DNA of 64,000 nt from Phyllobacterium trifolii. Lineage in GTDB: Bacteria; Pseudomonadota; Alphaproteobacteria; Rhizobiales; Rhizobiaceae. A program made the translations under genes and the position numbers. Of this stretch, positions 1 through 8,361 are shown piece after piece. The DNA lies in the NCBI RefSeq assembly GCF_014192095.1, contig NZ_JACHXN010000016.1, forward strand, positions 1 through 64,000. Reading direction: 5' to 3'. Every line of letters begins with the position of its first letter. Position 1 is the first letter of the stretch. The notes beneath the pieces are model-generated. The model did not search any database and was not told where the DNA came from. It was given only the letters and a program-made list of their open reading frames with translations.

Positions 1-174
1 GCCAGCAGAAGTCTTCCGGCAAAAACTGCTCGCACAGAGGCGGCGGGCGGGCTAGCCTCTCATTGTCGCAGGTCGCGGTTCGCCATGAACTCACACACTT
101 CAGATGGAATCTACAGTCTCACCCACAACATACATGGGCGCTTCGCCCAATACGAAGATGCAGGTTCGCTGGAC
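1..174. other. Left-edge stretch with no gene recognised
   Basis: This stretch lies beyond the 3' end of the CYTH-CHAD gene. One plus-strand frame stays open from the edge, but it continues antisense through that gene and looks like no protein I know. A short perfect stem (TGGGCG/CGCCCA, about 134-148) could help end CHAD transcription, but no T-run follows it. Confidence 0.4.
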
Positions 175-1764
175 TTACCAGAACTGTGCGGTTCGTTTGA
201 ACTTGCCCCACCTGTTGTTCATCCGGCTGGCGCTCGTCGTTTCGAGATGCCCCTGCCAGCCGATCACAGCGCCAATGGCTCGATGCAGGTCGGGACTTTC
301 CGCACGTTCCCGGATATTCGACAGAAGAGTTCGCGAAGTTCTGATATCATTGGCTTCGCCCAGTACATCCTGCAGTCGAGACAGCTGCTTGAGATATTTT
401 CCGGTCGACGCCCGGTTTGCAAAAAGTGGCAAAAAGAACTCTGTAGCATAGCGCAGTTTCTTCAAGGTCAGTCGCAGCTTGTGCCGCGCTTCAGGTCGAA
501 GATGGCGAAAATGCCGCCCGCGCTTGAGTACCTTTCGCTCGATGCGGGTAAGGACGTTGGACGCAAATTTCGTTAGTGGCTCGGCAAGTGTCCGCAGATC
601 CTCGCTGGCAACCTCGTTTCTCCAGCTTTTCCGCAGAATAACGAGCCCCAGTGACAAAAGAAAACGGTTGGTTTGCGGGTCAGCGATATTATCGCGCACA
701 ATGCTATAGCCCTCATTCCGGAATGGCACGCTCGCGTCGCGCAAGCTGGAGAAGTCGATGTCCGGCAGATTGGTCTTCTCGATATCGGAGAGCGTTGAGC
801 CGATAAAAACATCCCAGTTGCGTGCTGGTCCCAATGTTCGTGCGAACCGCCTCGCCTCGCCATCGAGTCCCTGCAGTGATGGCGTCTCAAACTCGCGCCG
901 TAAAAAATACAAGGCCGTTCGCAGACGTCGTAACGCCACACGCAACTGATGGACGCCTTCGCCGCCATTTTCTGCCGGAGACAGATTTGCCAGTATCTGT
1001 TGTTGGCAGCTCGACAGGAGTTTGGCGATACCTTCATCCACGGTATCCTGATAATCAAGACTAGACGACGACGCCTTCACAGCCACTGGATCATTACCAA
1101 GCGCGAGTGCATAGCCACGCGCGGACTTGCTCTGGGTTTCAAGGCACAGCGGCGAAATATCCATCAAGCCGAGGCCGAGTTGGTAGAGCGCTGCTGCCCT
1201 GCCCTGTTTCAATTCAAGTTCGACCTCGCATAGCGGTTTGCATTGCGATCCGGCCTCTACCACGCCATCGTCGAACGCAACCTCGATCTGCCCCTCAGAC
1301 ACATCGACAGTAACCCGATGCCGGCGCACTCTGGTGATAAAGATCGGCACGAGTTGGTTGACTGCGATTTTGTCGAAAATCCCATCGATTTCCGACACTG
1401 GCAGCGCTCCGAGATCCGGGGCCAAGGTCTGGACCGGCGCTTCCCATTCATCGCGCGTCAGTGCATCATCGACGGACACTCGCTTGATGGTTTGCACCAG
1501 GCACTTGCCGCTGCGCCGAACCCGCAGGGAAATACCGGCGCCAAACAACTTATGGTCAGCCGTATCGTAATACGTCGTTTCCAACCGGCGTATCGTACCC
1601 TTGTTCCGGGAATCTTGCAGAATAACAGGGGACGTTCGAATCCGGTCGAGCGAACCTGGAGAGGCACGCAACTTCAGTTCGACTTCGACCGGAGCCGGTG
1701 GAGAGGCAACATCGACATCCTTGAGGCTCGCTCGCTTCTCCTTATCACGATCCACCGCGATCAT
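175..1764 (-). CDS. CYTH-CHAD domain protein (inorganic triphosphatase-like)
   Basis: 529 aa in two parts. The N-terminal half is a CYTH (triphosphate tunnel) domain with the signature ExExK at E27, E29 and K31 (VEVELK), followed by the usual acidic and basic strands. The C-terminal half, from about residue 235, is a CHAD domain: helical, rich in Arg and Lys, with two repeats of the type HQLRVALRRLRTAL and HKLRLTLKKLRYA. CYTH enzymes of this class hydrolyse inorganic triphosphate. CHAD domains bind polyphosphate, so a role in polyphosphate or triphosphate turnover is a family-based inference. The ATG at 1764 has GAAAGG upstream. It is divergent from the SixA-like gene, and the 130-bp gap should hold both promoters. 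Confidence 0.88.
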   Translation of the reverse strand: MIAVDRDKEKRASLKDVDVASPPAPVEVELKLRASPGSLDRIRTSPVILQDSRNKGTIRRLETTYYDTADHKLFGAGISLRVRRSGKCLVQTIKRVSVDDALTRDEWEAPVQTLAPDLGALPVSEIDGIFDKIAVNQLVPIFITRVRRHRVTVDVSEGQIEVAFDDGVVEAGSQCKPLCEVELELKQGRAAALYQLGLGLMDISPLCLETQSKSARGYALALGNDPVAVKASSSSLDYQDTVDEGIAKLLSSCQQQILANLSPAENGGEGVHQLRVALRRLRTALYFLRREFETPSLQGLDGEARRFARTLGPARNWDVFIGSTLSDIEKTNLPDIDFSSLRDASVPFRNEGYSIVRDNIADPQTNRFLLSLGLVILRKSWRNEVASEDLRTLAEPLTKFASNVLTRIERKVLKRGRHFRHLRPEARHKLRLTLKKLRYATEFFLPLFANRASTGKYLKQLSRLQDVLGEANDIRTSRTLLSNIRERAESPDLHRAIGAVIGWQGHLETTSASRMNNRWGKFKRTAQFW

Positions 1765-1894
1765 CCTGTAAAACGCCTTTCTTATTTCCTTCCCATCTCA
1801 ATTCTATATTATCCCGTAGGACCCAAATTGGTAGTGCATCCAGCCCTGCCTGTTCGGATCGACAGTCGCAATCTCGACCAATACGGTAAGACTG

Positions 1895-2431
1895 ATGATG
1901 CGCAGGCTAATGCTTCTTCGTCATGCCAAGTCGGACAGGCCCGACAACGTTGACGACCACGCGCGCCCGCTTGCGGAACGTGGCCGTCGGGCGTGCCCGC
2001 TGATGGGCGCCTACATGGTGGAGCAAGGACTTCTACCCGACCTTGCCATGATATCAAAAGCCCGTCGCACCAGGGAAACATGGGAACTTATCCGAACTGT
2101 TTTCCCGAAGGACATAATGCAGATCGACGAGCCGCGCCTCTACGATGCTTCCGCAAAGGCGATCCTTGACGTCATCCACGAAACGCCACCTGATGTTGAG
2201 GCGTTGCTGGTCGTCGGACATAATCCCGGACTCCATGAGCTTGCTCTCAAACTGATCAGAACGGGAAGCCAGCAAAATCTATCCCGATTGCAACAAAAAT
2301 ACCCAACTGCGGCGCTTGTCGTGATCGACTTCGATGCCAGCAAGTGGAACGTCATAACCGAAAGCACCGGCCAGCTCGAACGGTTCGTGACGCCGAAGTC
2401 GATCAGCAGCGGTTTATCCGGATTGGTGTAG
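1895..2431 (+). CDS. SixA-like histidine phosphatase family protein
   Basis: 178 aa. It starts with the histidine phosphatase signature LLRHAKS, giving the phospho-accepting His near residue 10. The second conserved His appears in VVGHNPG, and an Arg pair sits in KARRTRET. SixA-type proteins remove phosphate from phosphohistidine on signalling proteins, but the substrate here cannot be told from sequence. There are two adjacent ATG codons (1895 and 1898) after a weak GGTAAG site. The small secreted-protein gene follows 53 bp later on the same strand. Confidence 0.85.
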   Translation: MMRRLMLLRHAKSDRPDNVDDHARPLAERGRRACPLMGAYMVEQGLLPDLAMISKARRTRETWELIRTVFPKDIMQIDEPRLYDASAKAILDVIHETPPDVEALLVVGHNPGLHELALKLIRTGSQQNLSRLQQKYPTAALVVIDFDASKWNVITESTGQLERFVTPKSISSGLSGLV

Positions 2432-2484
2432 TATGTGTCATCGCTACAAGCGGCGTGAATCCGTTAAGCTACAAGAGCGGGAGG

Positions 2485-2793
2485 ATGTCAGCCATACGCA
2501 AGGTGCTAATCATTTCCCTGCTCTTCGCAGCTCCCGCGTTCGCTCACGACGCCCCGCTTGGCTGGGCCTATGGTGCTGAATGTTGCAGCATGACCGACTG
2601 TTGGCAGGAGAAGGATAGCGCCATCCTGGAAACGCCAAATGGCTACCGCGTTGTCGTTACCGGGGAATTGATCACCTACGGTGATAGCCGCATCAAACCG
2701 TCGAAGGACCAATTTTTCCATCGCTGTACTGTCGGCGCCGACCCCAAAGCAAGGCGATCGATCTGCCTCTATGTTCCGCCAAGATCGTTATAG
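2485..2793 (+). CDS. Small secreted cysteine-containing protein of unknown function
   Basis: 102 aa from the ATG at 2485. The start was chosen because residues 1-20 form a clear Sec signal peptide (MSAIRK, then a hydrophobic core ending APAFA-H). Longer starts upstream would put a hydrophilic tail, overlapping the previous gene, in front of the signal. The mature part carries a CC pair and another Cys (ECCSMTDC) and two more Cys near the C-terminus, which suggests disulfides or metal binding in the periplasm. I do not recognise a named family. The purine-rich tract GCGGGAGG ends right at the ATG, so the ribosome site is crowded. Confidence 0.65.
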   Translation: MSAIRKVLIISLLFAAPAFAHDAPLGWAYGAECCSMTDCWQEKDSAILETPNGYRVVVTGELITYGDSRIKPSKDQFFHRCTVGADPKARRSICLYVPPRSL

Positions 2794-2886
2794 AAGGCCT
2801 ATCCCCCGGCGTGCACGTTGTGGACAAGCAATTAACGGCAGCGCTTCGTCATATTCGCCGCCAATGACTTGGCCTATTCTACGCTC

Positions 2887-3708
2887 ATGAAACCATCACG
2901 CGACATAACCCGCTTGCTCGACATTATGGTTGCATTGCGGACGCCGGTAACGGGCTGCCCCTGGGATCTCGAACAGGATTTCAAATCCATCGCGCCGTAC
3001 ACGCTCGAGGAGGCGTTCGAAGTGATCGATGCCATCGAGCGCAACGACATCGACGATCTGCGTGAGGAACTCGGCGACCTTCTGCTGCAGGTCGTCTTCC
3101 ACGCTCGCATGGCCGAGGAGCTCAAGGCGTTCGATTTTGGCGATGTGGTTCAGGCCATCACCCACAAGATGATCCGCCGTCATCCGCACGTTTTCGGCGA
3201 AGAAGCTGCCCGCGGTGCTGGTATGGCCAAAGGCATGTGGGACAAGATCAAGGCCGAGGAAAAAGCCGAGCGCCGCGAACGGCGCGCCGCGCTCAATCCA
3301 GGTCTGGCCGAAGCGGACGGTTTTCTCGACGATATTCCCCATGGCTTCCCAGCGCTGATGCGGGCTCTGAAACTGCAGCAGAAGGCTGCGAAAGTCGGTT
3401 TTGACTGGTCTGAAGCTGCGCCTATCCTCGACAAGATCGAGGAGGAAATCGGCGAGTTGAAGCAAGCAATCGCTAGCGGCGATCGACGCGATACCGAAGA
3501 AGAATATGGCGACCTGCTCTTTGCTCTCGTCAATCTCGGCCGTCACCTGAAGCTCGAGCCCGAAAGCGCCTTGCGCGGAACGAATGAGAAGTTCCGCAAA
3601 CGCTTCCATTACATCGAACGCAAACTGGCCGAACAGCAACAGTCTCTCCACGCCGCAACGCTCGAAGAAATGGAAGCGCTGTGGCAGCAAGCCAAGACGG
3701 CGAAATGA
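2887..3708 (+). CDS. mazG: Nucleoside triphosphate pyrophosphohydrolase MazG
   Basis: 273 aa. MazG converts NTPs and dNTPs to monophosphates and pyrophosphate. Two tandem MazG domains are visible. The first (about residues 25-105) has GCPWD followed by EEAFEVIDAI and EELGDLLLQVVFH. The second (about 165-240) has EEIGELKQAI and EEEYGDLLFALVNL. These acidic E-x2-E and E-x2-D helices bind magnesium. I chose the ATG at 2887 (MKPSRDI) over 2869 because family members begin at this point. It converges with hflX, with only 6 bp between stop codons and no terminator visible there. Confidence 0.95.
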   Translation: MKPSRDITRLLDIMVALRTPVTGCPWDLEQDFKSIAPYTLEEAFEVIDAIERNDIDDLREELGDLLLQVVFHARMAEELKAFDFGDVVQAITHKMIRRHPHVFGEEAARGAGMAKGMWDKIKAEEKAERRERRAALNPGLAEADGFLDDIPHGFPALMRALKLQQKAAKVGFDWSEAAPILDKIEEEIGELKQAIASGDRRDTEEEYGDLLFALVNLGRHLKLEPESALRGTNEKFRKRFHYIERKLAEQQQSLHAATLEEMEALWQQAKTAK

Positions 3709-3714
3709 ATCCGC

Positions 3715-5124
3715 TTACCTGCTGTTCCTGCTTAGCATCTTCTCGTCGAGCATGGCTTGCGAGTTGACGGTCATATCCATCGTCAAGGCGATTGAACCGT
3801 CATCGAGATCTTTGCGCTTCACATTGCTGGAATGCTGATAAATCCAGTCCATGAGGCGCATCTGGTTGTGCTGCAACGTGACCTTGACCTTGGTGAGCTT
3901 GCCGGCGATCCGGTCCTCGATTTCCTTGAGCAAGGCGTCCACGCCCTCACCCGTGATCGCCGAGACGGGGATCGGATGCTCATTGCCAATCGCCGCGGCG
4001 CTCAAGCGCTGCGCTGCCTCGCGGCCGGCATCGTCCAGCAGATCTATCTTGTTCCAGACTTCGATGATGCGCTTCGTATCGCCGCGCTCGATGCCGAGGC
4101 TTTCCATAATCGCGTGCACATCTTCCGCCTGTGCTGCAGTGTCCGGATCGGAAATATCGCGCACATGCAGGATGAGATCGGCCTCGACCACCTCCTCCAG
4201 TGTCGCGCGGAACGCGGCGACAAGATGCGTCGGCAAGTTGGAAATGAAACCAACCGTGTCCGAGAGAATGATCGTTTCGCCATGTGCAAGCTTGATGCGC
4301 CGCAGCGTCGGGTCCAGCGTCGCGAAGAGCATGTCTTCCGCAACGACCCCTGCTCCGGTCAGGCGATTGAACAGCGTGGATTTTCCAGCGTTGGTATAGC
4401 CAACCAAGGCAACAACCGGATGCGGCACCTTCTTGCGTTTGGCCCGGTGCAGCGTACGCGTACGAACGACCGTCTCAAGCTCCCGCTTGATGCGCAGGAT
4501 CTTTTCCTGCAGGGCGCGCCTGTCGGCCTCGATCTGCGTTTCACCCGGACCACCAAGGAAGCCACCACCACCGCGCTGACGCTCCAGGTGGGTCCAGCTG
4601 CGCACCAGGCGGCCCTTCTGATAGGTCAGGTGCGCCAGTTCAACCTGCAGCGTGCCCTCTTTTGTTTGAGCACGGCGGCCGAAAATTTCGAGAATGAGCC
4701 CTGTTCTGTCAAGAACCTTGGCGTTCCATTCTTTTTCTAGATTGCGCTGCTGTACCGGCGTCAAGGAGTGATCGACGATCACGAGCTCCGCGTGCGAAGC
4801 CTCAACGATTTCGGCGATGGCTGCAACTTTGCCAGTACCGAGCAATGTAGCCGGGCGCGGCGCAGAAACCTGAACAATATCCGAATGGACAATGTCGAGG
4901 TCGATCGCTCGCGCAAGCCCCTCAGCTTCTTCGAGCCTGGCCTCATCGCTGCGCTGGAACTCATGCTGAAATTGGGACCGATTAATCTCGCCATTGCCAC
5001 TATTACTGAAGCGTTGTGGCAAAATTGGCACGATGACAACCGCACGCGTAGCTTCCCTGGCGGTTTCGCCGTTATCAGCAATCCCACCAGTTTTCTGTGC
5101 GTTGCGCGTAAAGTCCTTGGTCAA
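3715..5124 (-). CDS. hflX: GTPase HflX
   Basis: 469 aa. HflX is a ribosome-binding GTPase that splits stalled ribosomes under stress. The N-terminal HflX domain contains the glycine-rich stretch GGGGFLGGPGETQIE. The G domain follows with G1 GYTNAGKST, G3 DTVGF and G4 NKID. The start is inferred to be TTG at 5124, because no in-frame ATG or GTG gives the N-terminal domain. It begins 8 bp after the hfq stop, so hfq and hflX are one transcription unit, the classic pairing. An N-terminal extension of about 40 residues precedes the conserved domain. Confidence 0.93.
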   Translation of the reverse strand: MTKDFTRNAQKTGGIADNGETAREATRAVVIVPILPQRFSNSGNGEINRSQFQHEFQRSDEARLEEAEGLARAIDLDIVHSDIVQVSAPRPATLLGTGKVAAIAEIVEASHAELVIVDHSLTPVQQRNLEKEWNAKVLDRTGLILEIFGRRAQTKEGTLQVELAHLTYQKGRLVRSWTHLERQRGGGGFLGGPGETQIEADRRALQEKILRIKRELETVVRTRTLHRAKRKKVPHPVVALVGYTNAGKSTLFNRLTGAGVVAEDMLFATLDPTLRRIKLAHGETIILSDTVGFISNLPTHLVAAFRATLEEVVEADLILHVRDISDPDTAAQAEDVHAIMESLGIERGDTKRIIEVWNKIDLLDDAGREAAQRLSAAAIGNEHPIPVSAITGEGVDALLKEIEDRIAGKLTKVKVTLQHNQMRLMDWIYQHSSNVKRKDLDDGSIALTMDMTVNSQAMLDEKMLSRNSR

Positions 5125-5132
5125 ATGTGGTC

Positions 5133-5372
5133 TCAGTCGCTCTCTTCAACTTCGAACATCTGCACGGGCTGGCTCGGCATGATGGTCGATATAGCATGTT
5201 TATAGACGAGCTGTGAATGGCCGTCGCGGCGCAAAAGAACGCAGAAGTTGTCGAAAGATGTAACAATTCCAGTCAGTTTTACACCATTAATGAGGAATAT
5301 TGTCAGAGAAATCTTCTGTTTTCTGACTGAATTCAGAAAAAGGTCCTGAAGATTCTGCGATCGTTCAGCCAT
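5133..5372 (-). CDS. hfq: RNA chaperone Hfq
   Basis: 79 aa. Hfq forms a hexameric ring that pairs small RNAs with mRNAs. The Sm1 region ([19 protein letters not shown]) and the Sm2 region with YKHAIST are intact, and the proximal-site residues Q and K-H are present. The C-terminal tail is short, as is usual in alphaproteobacteria. The ATG at 5372 has a good AAGGA site upstream. It lies between the aminotransferase gene and hflX, all on the minus strand. Confidence 0.97.
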   Translation of the reverse strand: MAERSQNLQDLFLNSVRKQKISLTIFLINGVKLTGIVTSFDNFCVLLRRDGHSQLVYKHAISTIMPSQPVQMFEVEESD

Positions 5373-5494
5373 TGTTTTTGTCCTTTTATGCGATCAGCAA
5401 ACGTGTCTCATACAAAATTCTGCGGCGGAAGCAAACTTTCTTTGCTCCAGCAGGAGGTGAAAAATAGCGCTCTGTTAGTCCCCTCACTCTCCGG

Positions 5495-6361
5495 TTAACA
5501 GGATGGCGTTTTTTCCGCAATGTCAAAAAACGCTTCCCGCAAGGAAAGTGTAGTTGTTCCAGGATGGCCATTTGCTACCGATTCGCCGTCAATCGCAACG
5601 ATTGGCATGACAACTGTTGACGCAGCGGTCATGAAAACTTCCTTGGCCTTCTTTGCTTCATCGACCGAAAAGCCCCTCTCTTCGATCTGCAGCCCCAACG
5701 TTTTTGCCACGTCGAAAATGGTGGTGCGAGTGATACCGCGCAAAATGCCGGTCTCGGCAGGGCGCGTGACCAGAACGCCATCCTTGGTGACGATCCAGGC
5801 ATTCGTCGCAGCGCCTTCCTTCACGATACCATCCCTATCGATGAACCACGCCTCCTGAGCGCCTTGATCCTTCGCCTGCTGACGGGCCAGCACATTTGGC
5901 AACAAACCAATGGACTTGATGTCGACACGATCCCAGCGGTTTTCCTGCGTGGTTATCACCTTGATGCCTTTGGCTGCCCGAGCGGCCGATGCGGCAGGGC
6001 TGGTACGCTTCGCGGTGACCACAACGGCAGGCGGTGTATCTGGCGACGGAAACACGTGATCGCGCCTGGCAACGCCGCGTGTGACCTGCAAATAGACAAG
6101 ACCGTCGTGAACCCGGTTCCGTCGGACGACTTCCTTGATAATGACCTGGAGTGCCTTGCGAGCCATTGGCCAGGAAATCTTCAATTCAGAAAGCGAACGA
6201 TTCAACCTGTCGAGGTGGCGGGTCATGTCCATGATATTACCGCGTGCTATCTCGCAGACTTCATAGACGCCATCAGCGAACTGATAGCCGCGGTCCTCGA
6301 TGTGGATACCGGCTTCGGAATGCTGGACATATTGACCGTTTACATAGGCAATGCGCGACAT
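5495..6361 (-). CDS. dat: D-amino-acid aminotransferase (class IV, PLP)
   Basis: 288 aa, the usual length for fold-type IV aminotransferases. The PLP lysine is predicted at K149 in DIKSIGLL, and the cofactor-phosphate loop is seen as GILRGITR. The N-terminus (YVNGQY, EDRGYQFADG) matches the D-alanine/branched-chain aminotransferase family. Position between ntrX and hfq fits the conserved Hyphomicrobiales order for D-amino-acid aminotransferase. It probably supplies D-glutamate or D-alanine for peptidoglycan. A branched-chain enzyme is the main alternative. The lactonase gene lies 12 bp upstream. Confidence 0.85.
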   Translation of the reverse strand: MSRIAYVNGQYVQHSEAGIHIEDRGYQFADGVYEVCEIARGNIMDMTRHLDRLNRSLSELKISWPMARKALQVIIKEVVRRNRVHDGLVYLQVTRGVARRDHVFPSPDTPPAVVVTAKRTSPAASAARAAKGIKVITTQENRWDRVDIKSIGLLPNVLARQQAKDQGAQEAWFIDRDGIVKEGAATNAWIVTKDGVLVTRPAETGILRGITRTTIFDVAKTLGLQIEERGFSVDEAKKAKEVFMTAASTVVMPIVAIDGESVANGHPGTTTLSLREAFFDIAEKTPSC

Positions 6362-6373
6362 CGCGGCTCCTTT

Positions 6374-7489
6374 TTAGTGGAATGTACCGAATACGATGCG
6401 CATGGGCGTCTCCAGCGCAACGCGTTTTCCGGTATCCTCAAGCGCACCCGTATGAATATCGCGTTTGAAGATGGCGATGCCACCACCTTTCTGATTGGCG
6501 ACCAGCATGAACTTGCCGGACGGGTCAATTGCGAAATTGCGCGGACCAATCCCTTGCGACGGTGTCCAGCCGATCAAGGCAATTTCACCCGAAGCTGCGA
6601 TAGCATAGTTGACAATACTGTTGTGACCACGGTTGGATCCATAGAGGAACCGACCGTCGGGGCTCACGGCGATTTCCGCGCAGGTATTGGTTCCGGTGAA
6701 GCCCTCCGGCAGTGCCGGCAATGTCTGGATCACGGTGAGTGACGCGTTTTCTGGATTGTAATCCAAAACGGAAACGGTGCTATTCAACTCGTTGATGACA
6801 TAGCCAATTTTGCCATTGGGGTGAAAAATCATGTGGCGTGGGCCGGCCCCTTCTGGCATTTGCGTAAATGGTGTTACGGCAAGGGACAGGCCCTCGCCTT
6901 TCTTCGGCAACCTATAGGCCATGATCCGGTCGAGCCCGAGATCGCAGACAAAGACGGTCCGATTATCGGGGCTTGCAACCGCACAATGGCCGTGCTGGCG
7001 CCTGTCGGTCGGCAGAATAGCGTTCTGGCCTTCATGGATCGCAGCGGCAAAGGCAGGCTCCAACCCGCCGTCTGCTCGTAGCGCAAAGGCAGTAATCGCA
7101 TTACCCGGCCGCGCACCCAATTCAGCGACTGTGTAGTTCGACGCGAAGATCATTTCGCGGGTCTGGTCGAAACCGAGATGACAGGTAGTGTTACCCAAGG
7201 TCGATTGCATATTGATGTAGGACAGCGCACCGGTCGAAGGTTCGATGTCGAAGGCGGCGGCGAGATTCTCGTTCCACGCCGGAACTTCCGCAGCAGCGTA
7301 GAGGCGCTTGCGCTTTTCATCAATCGCCAGATATCCTGGATTGTCGATCGCCAGATATTCGCTTGCGAGCGTCATATCTCCCGTCTCATCATCGAATTGA
7401 AAAACACTGATGCCCTTTCCCTTACCGGGTAAGGCATTGCGATTCAGGTTACCGACAAAAGCAAAGGTTTTTGGCATTGTTGATCTCAT
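6374..7489 (-). CDS. Lactonase family (seven-bladed beta-propeller) protein
   Basis: 371 aa from the ATG at 7489, which overlaps the preceding stop as ATGA. A second ATG at 7477 (MPKTFAF) has a better GAGA site, so the protein may be four residues shorter. Repeating propeller strands are seen, for example YLAIDEKRKRLYAA, HMIFHPNGKIGYVINE and AVSPDGRFLYGSNRG. This matches the Pgl/YbhE-like lactonase family (6-phosphogluconolactonase or carboxymuconate-cyclase type). The substrate is unknown. No signal peptide is evident. It is co-transcribed with the metallo-hydrolase gene. Confidence 0.8.
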   Translation of the reverse strand: MRSTMPKTFAFVGNLNRNALPGKGKGISVFQFDDETGDMTLASEYLAIDNPGYLAIDEKRKRLYAAAEVPAWNENLAAAFDIEPSTGALSYINMQSTLGNTTCHLGFDQTREMIFASNYTVAELGARPGNAITAFALRADGGLEPAFAAAIHEGQNAILPTDRRQHGHCAVASPDNRTVFVCDLGLDRIMAYRLPKKGEGLSLAVTPFTQMPEGAGPRHMIFHPNGKIGYVINELNSTVSVLDYNPENASLTVIQTLPALPEGFTGTNTCAEIAVSPDGRFLYGSNRGHNSIVNYAIAASGEIALIGWTPSQGIGPRNFAIDPSGKFMLVANQKGGGIAIFKRDIHTGALEDTGKRVALETPMRIVFGTFH

Positions 7490-8250
7490 GCGTTCGGGGC
7501 GGAGAGGTGGAGAATCTCGCCGTCGCTGGGAATAAGCAGCTTATGCTTAGCGATGTCATGGGCGTTCGCATAGGCCTGCAGATCATCGCGGGAAACGGTC
7601 GCGTGATCCAATGCTTCCATATGCGTCGCAATGATTCTCGTATCTTCGGGAGCAATACGGCAGATCTCGATAGTCTGCTCGGCATCCATGACAATCAGCA
7701 GATCGTCCCATTTGGCTCCGCAGGAATGGGTGATGATAATGTCCGGAGCAAATGTAGCAATTGTTTCGCGCACGGGCGGATAGAGGATCGTATCGCCAGC
7801 CCAATAGATCGATGGTTCGCCGTCTGCCTCGATCGTGAGGCCGATGACGTTTCCCATCTTTTCGAGCACAGGACCAGAGCCGTGATTGCCGTCGCGGCGC
7901 GTTAAACGAATACCCTCATATGTCAATCTATCTGTCAGTGGCGTAACATCGGTGAAGCCGAATGACCGGATTTTTTCCTCGTCGCCTGGTTGGCAAATGA
8001 GAGGCAGATGTTTGGGAACGAGCTCCTGCGCGACCTTGTCGAAATGATCCGCATGCAGATGCGAAACAATAACAAGTTCCACTCCGGCAAGGATTTCATC
8101 CGTCGATACCGGAAGTTCGACCATTGGATTGGGTGAGCGGCCGGTGAAGGATGGACGGCTGTGCTTCGACCCGAAATCCGGATCGATCAGGATGGTCGTT
8201 CCAGCATAATCAAGTTTCAGCGTTGCGTTGCGGAGGAGTTGCAATTTCAT
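7486..8250 (-). CDS. Metallo-beta-lactamase fold metal-dependent hydrolase
   Basis: 254 aa from the ATG at 8250 (MKLQLLRN), chosen for the AGAGAAG site before it. A longer reading from 8286 adds 12 poorly supported residues. The metal-binding motif SHLHADHFD is intact, and more ligands are likely in GNHGSG, WAGDT and ATHME. This resembles the UPF0173/YtnP-like MBL group. The reaction is unknown. Its stop overlaps the start of the lactonase gene by 4 bp, so the two are translationally coupled and may act on the same or successive lactone-type substrates (inference). Confidence 0.82.
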   Translation of the reverse strand: MKLQLLRNATLKLDYAGTTILIDPDFGSKHSRPSFTGRSPNPMVELPVSTDEILAGVELVIVSHLHADHFDKVAQELVPKHLPLICQPGDEEKIRSFGFTDVTPLTDRLTYEGIRLTRRDGNHGSGPVLEKMGNVIGLTIEADGEPSIYWAGDTILYPPVRETIATFAPDIIITHSCGAKWDDLLIVMDAEQTIEICRIAPEDTRIIATHMEALDHATVSRDDLQAYANAHDIAKHKLLIPSDGEILHLSAPNA

Positions 8251-8361
8251 AGGGTTGCTTCTCTTTCTGGTGATATTCCACGACATTGCATTAAACGTTC
8301 ATGCAAATCGGGAGCAAGGGTGTGCTGGACGTCGAAGGGCTGCCAAAACTAGATGCCTTGA

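Noticed and set aside
85-576. Open plus-strand frame from the left edge through the CHAD gene
   Set aside because: It is antisense to a clear CYTH-CHAD gene, has no family resemblance and no ribosome site.
3832-4740. 302-codon plus-strand open frame
   Set aside because: Antisense to hflX. The GTPase motifs on the minus strand decide the coding frame.
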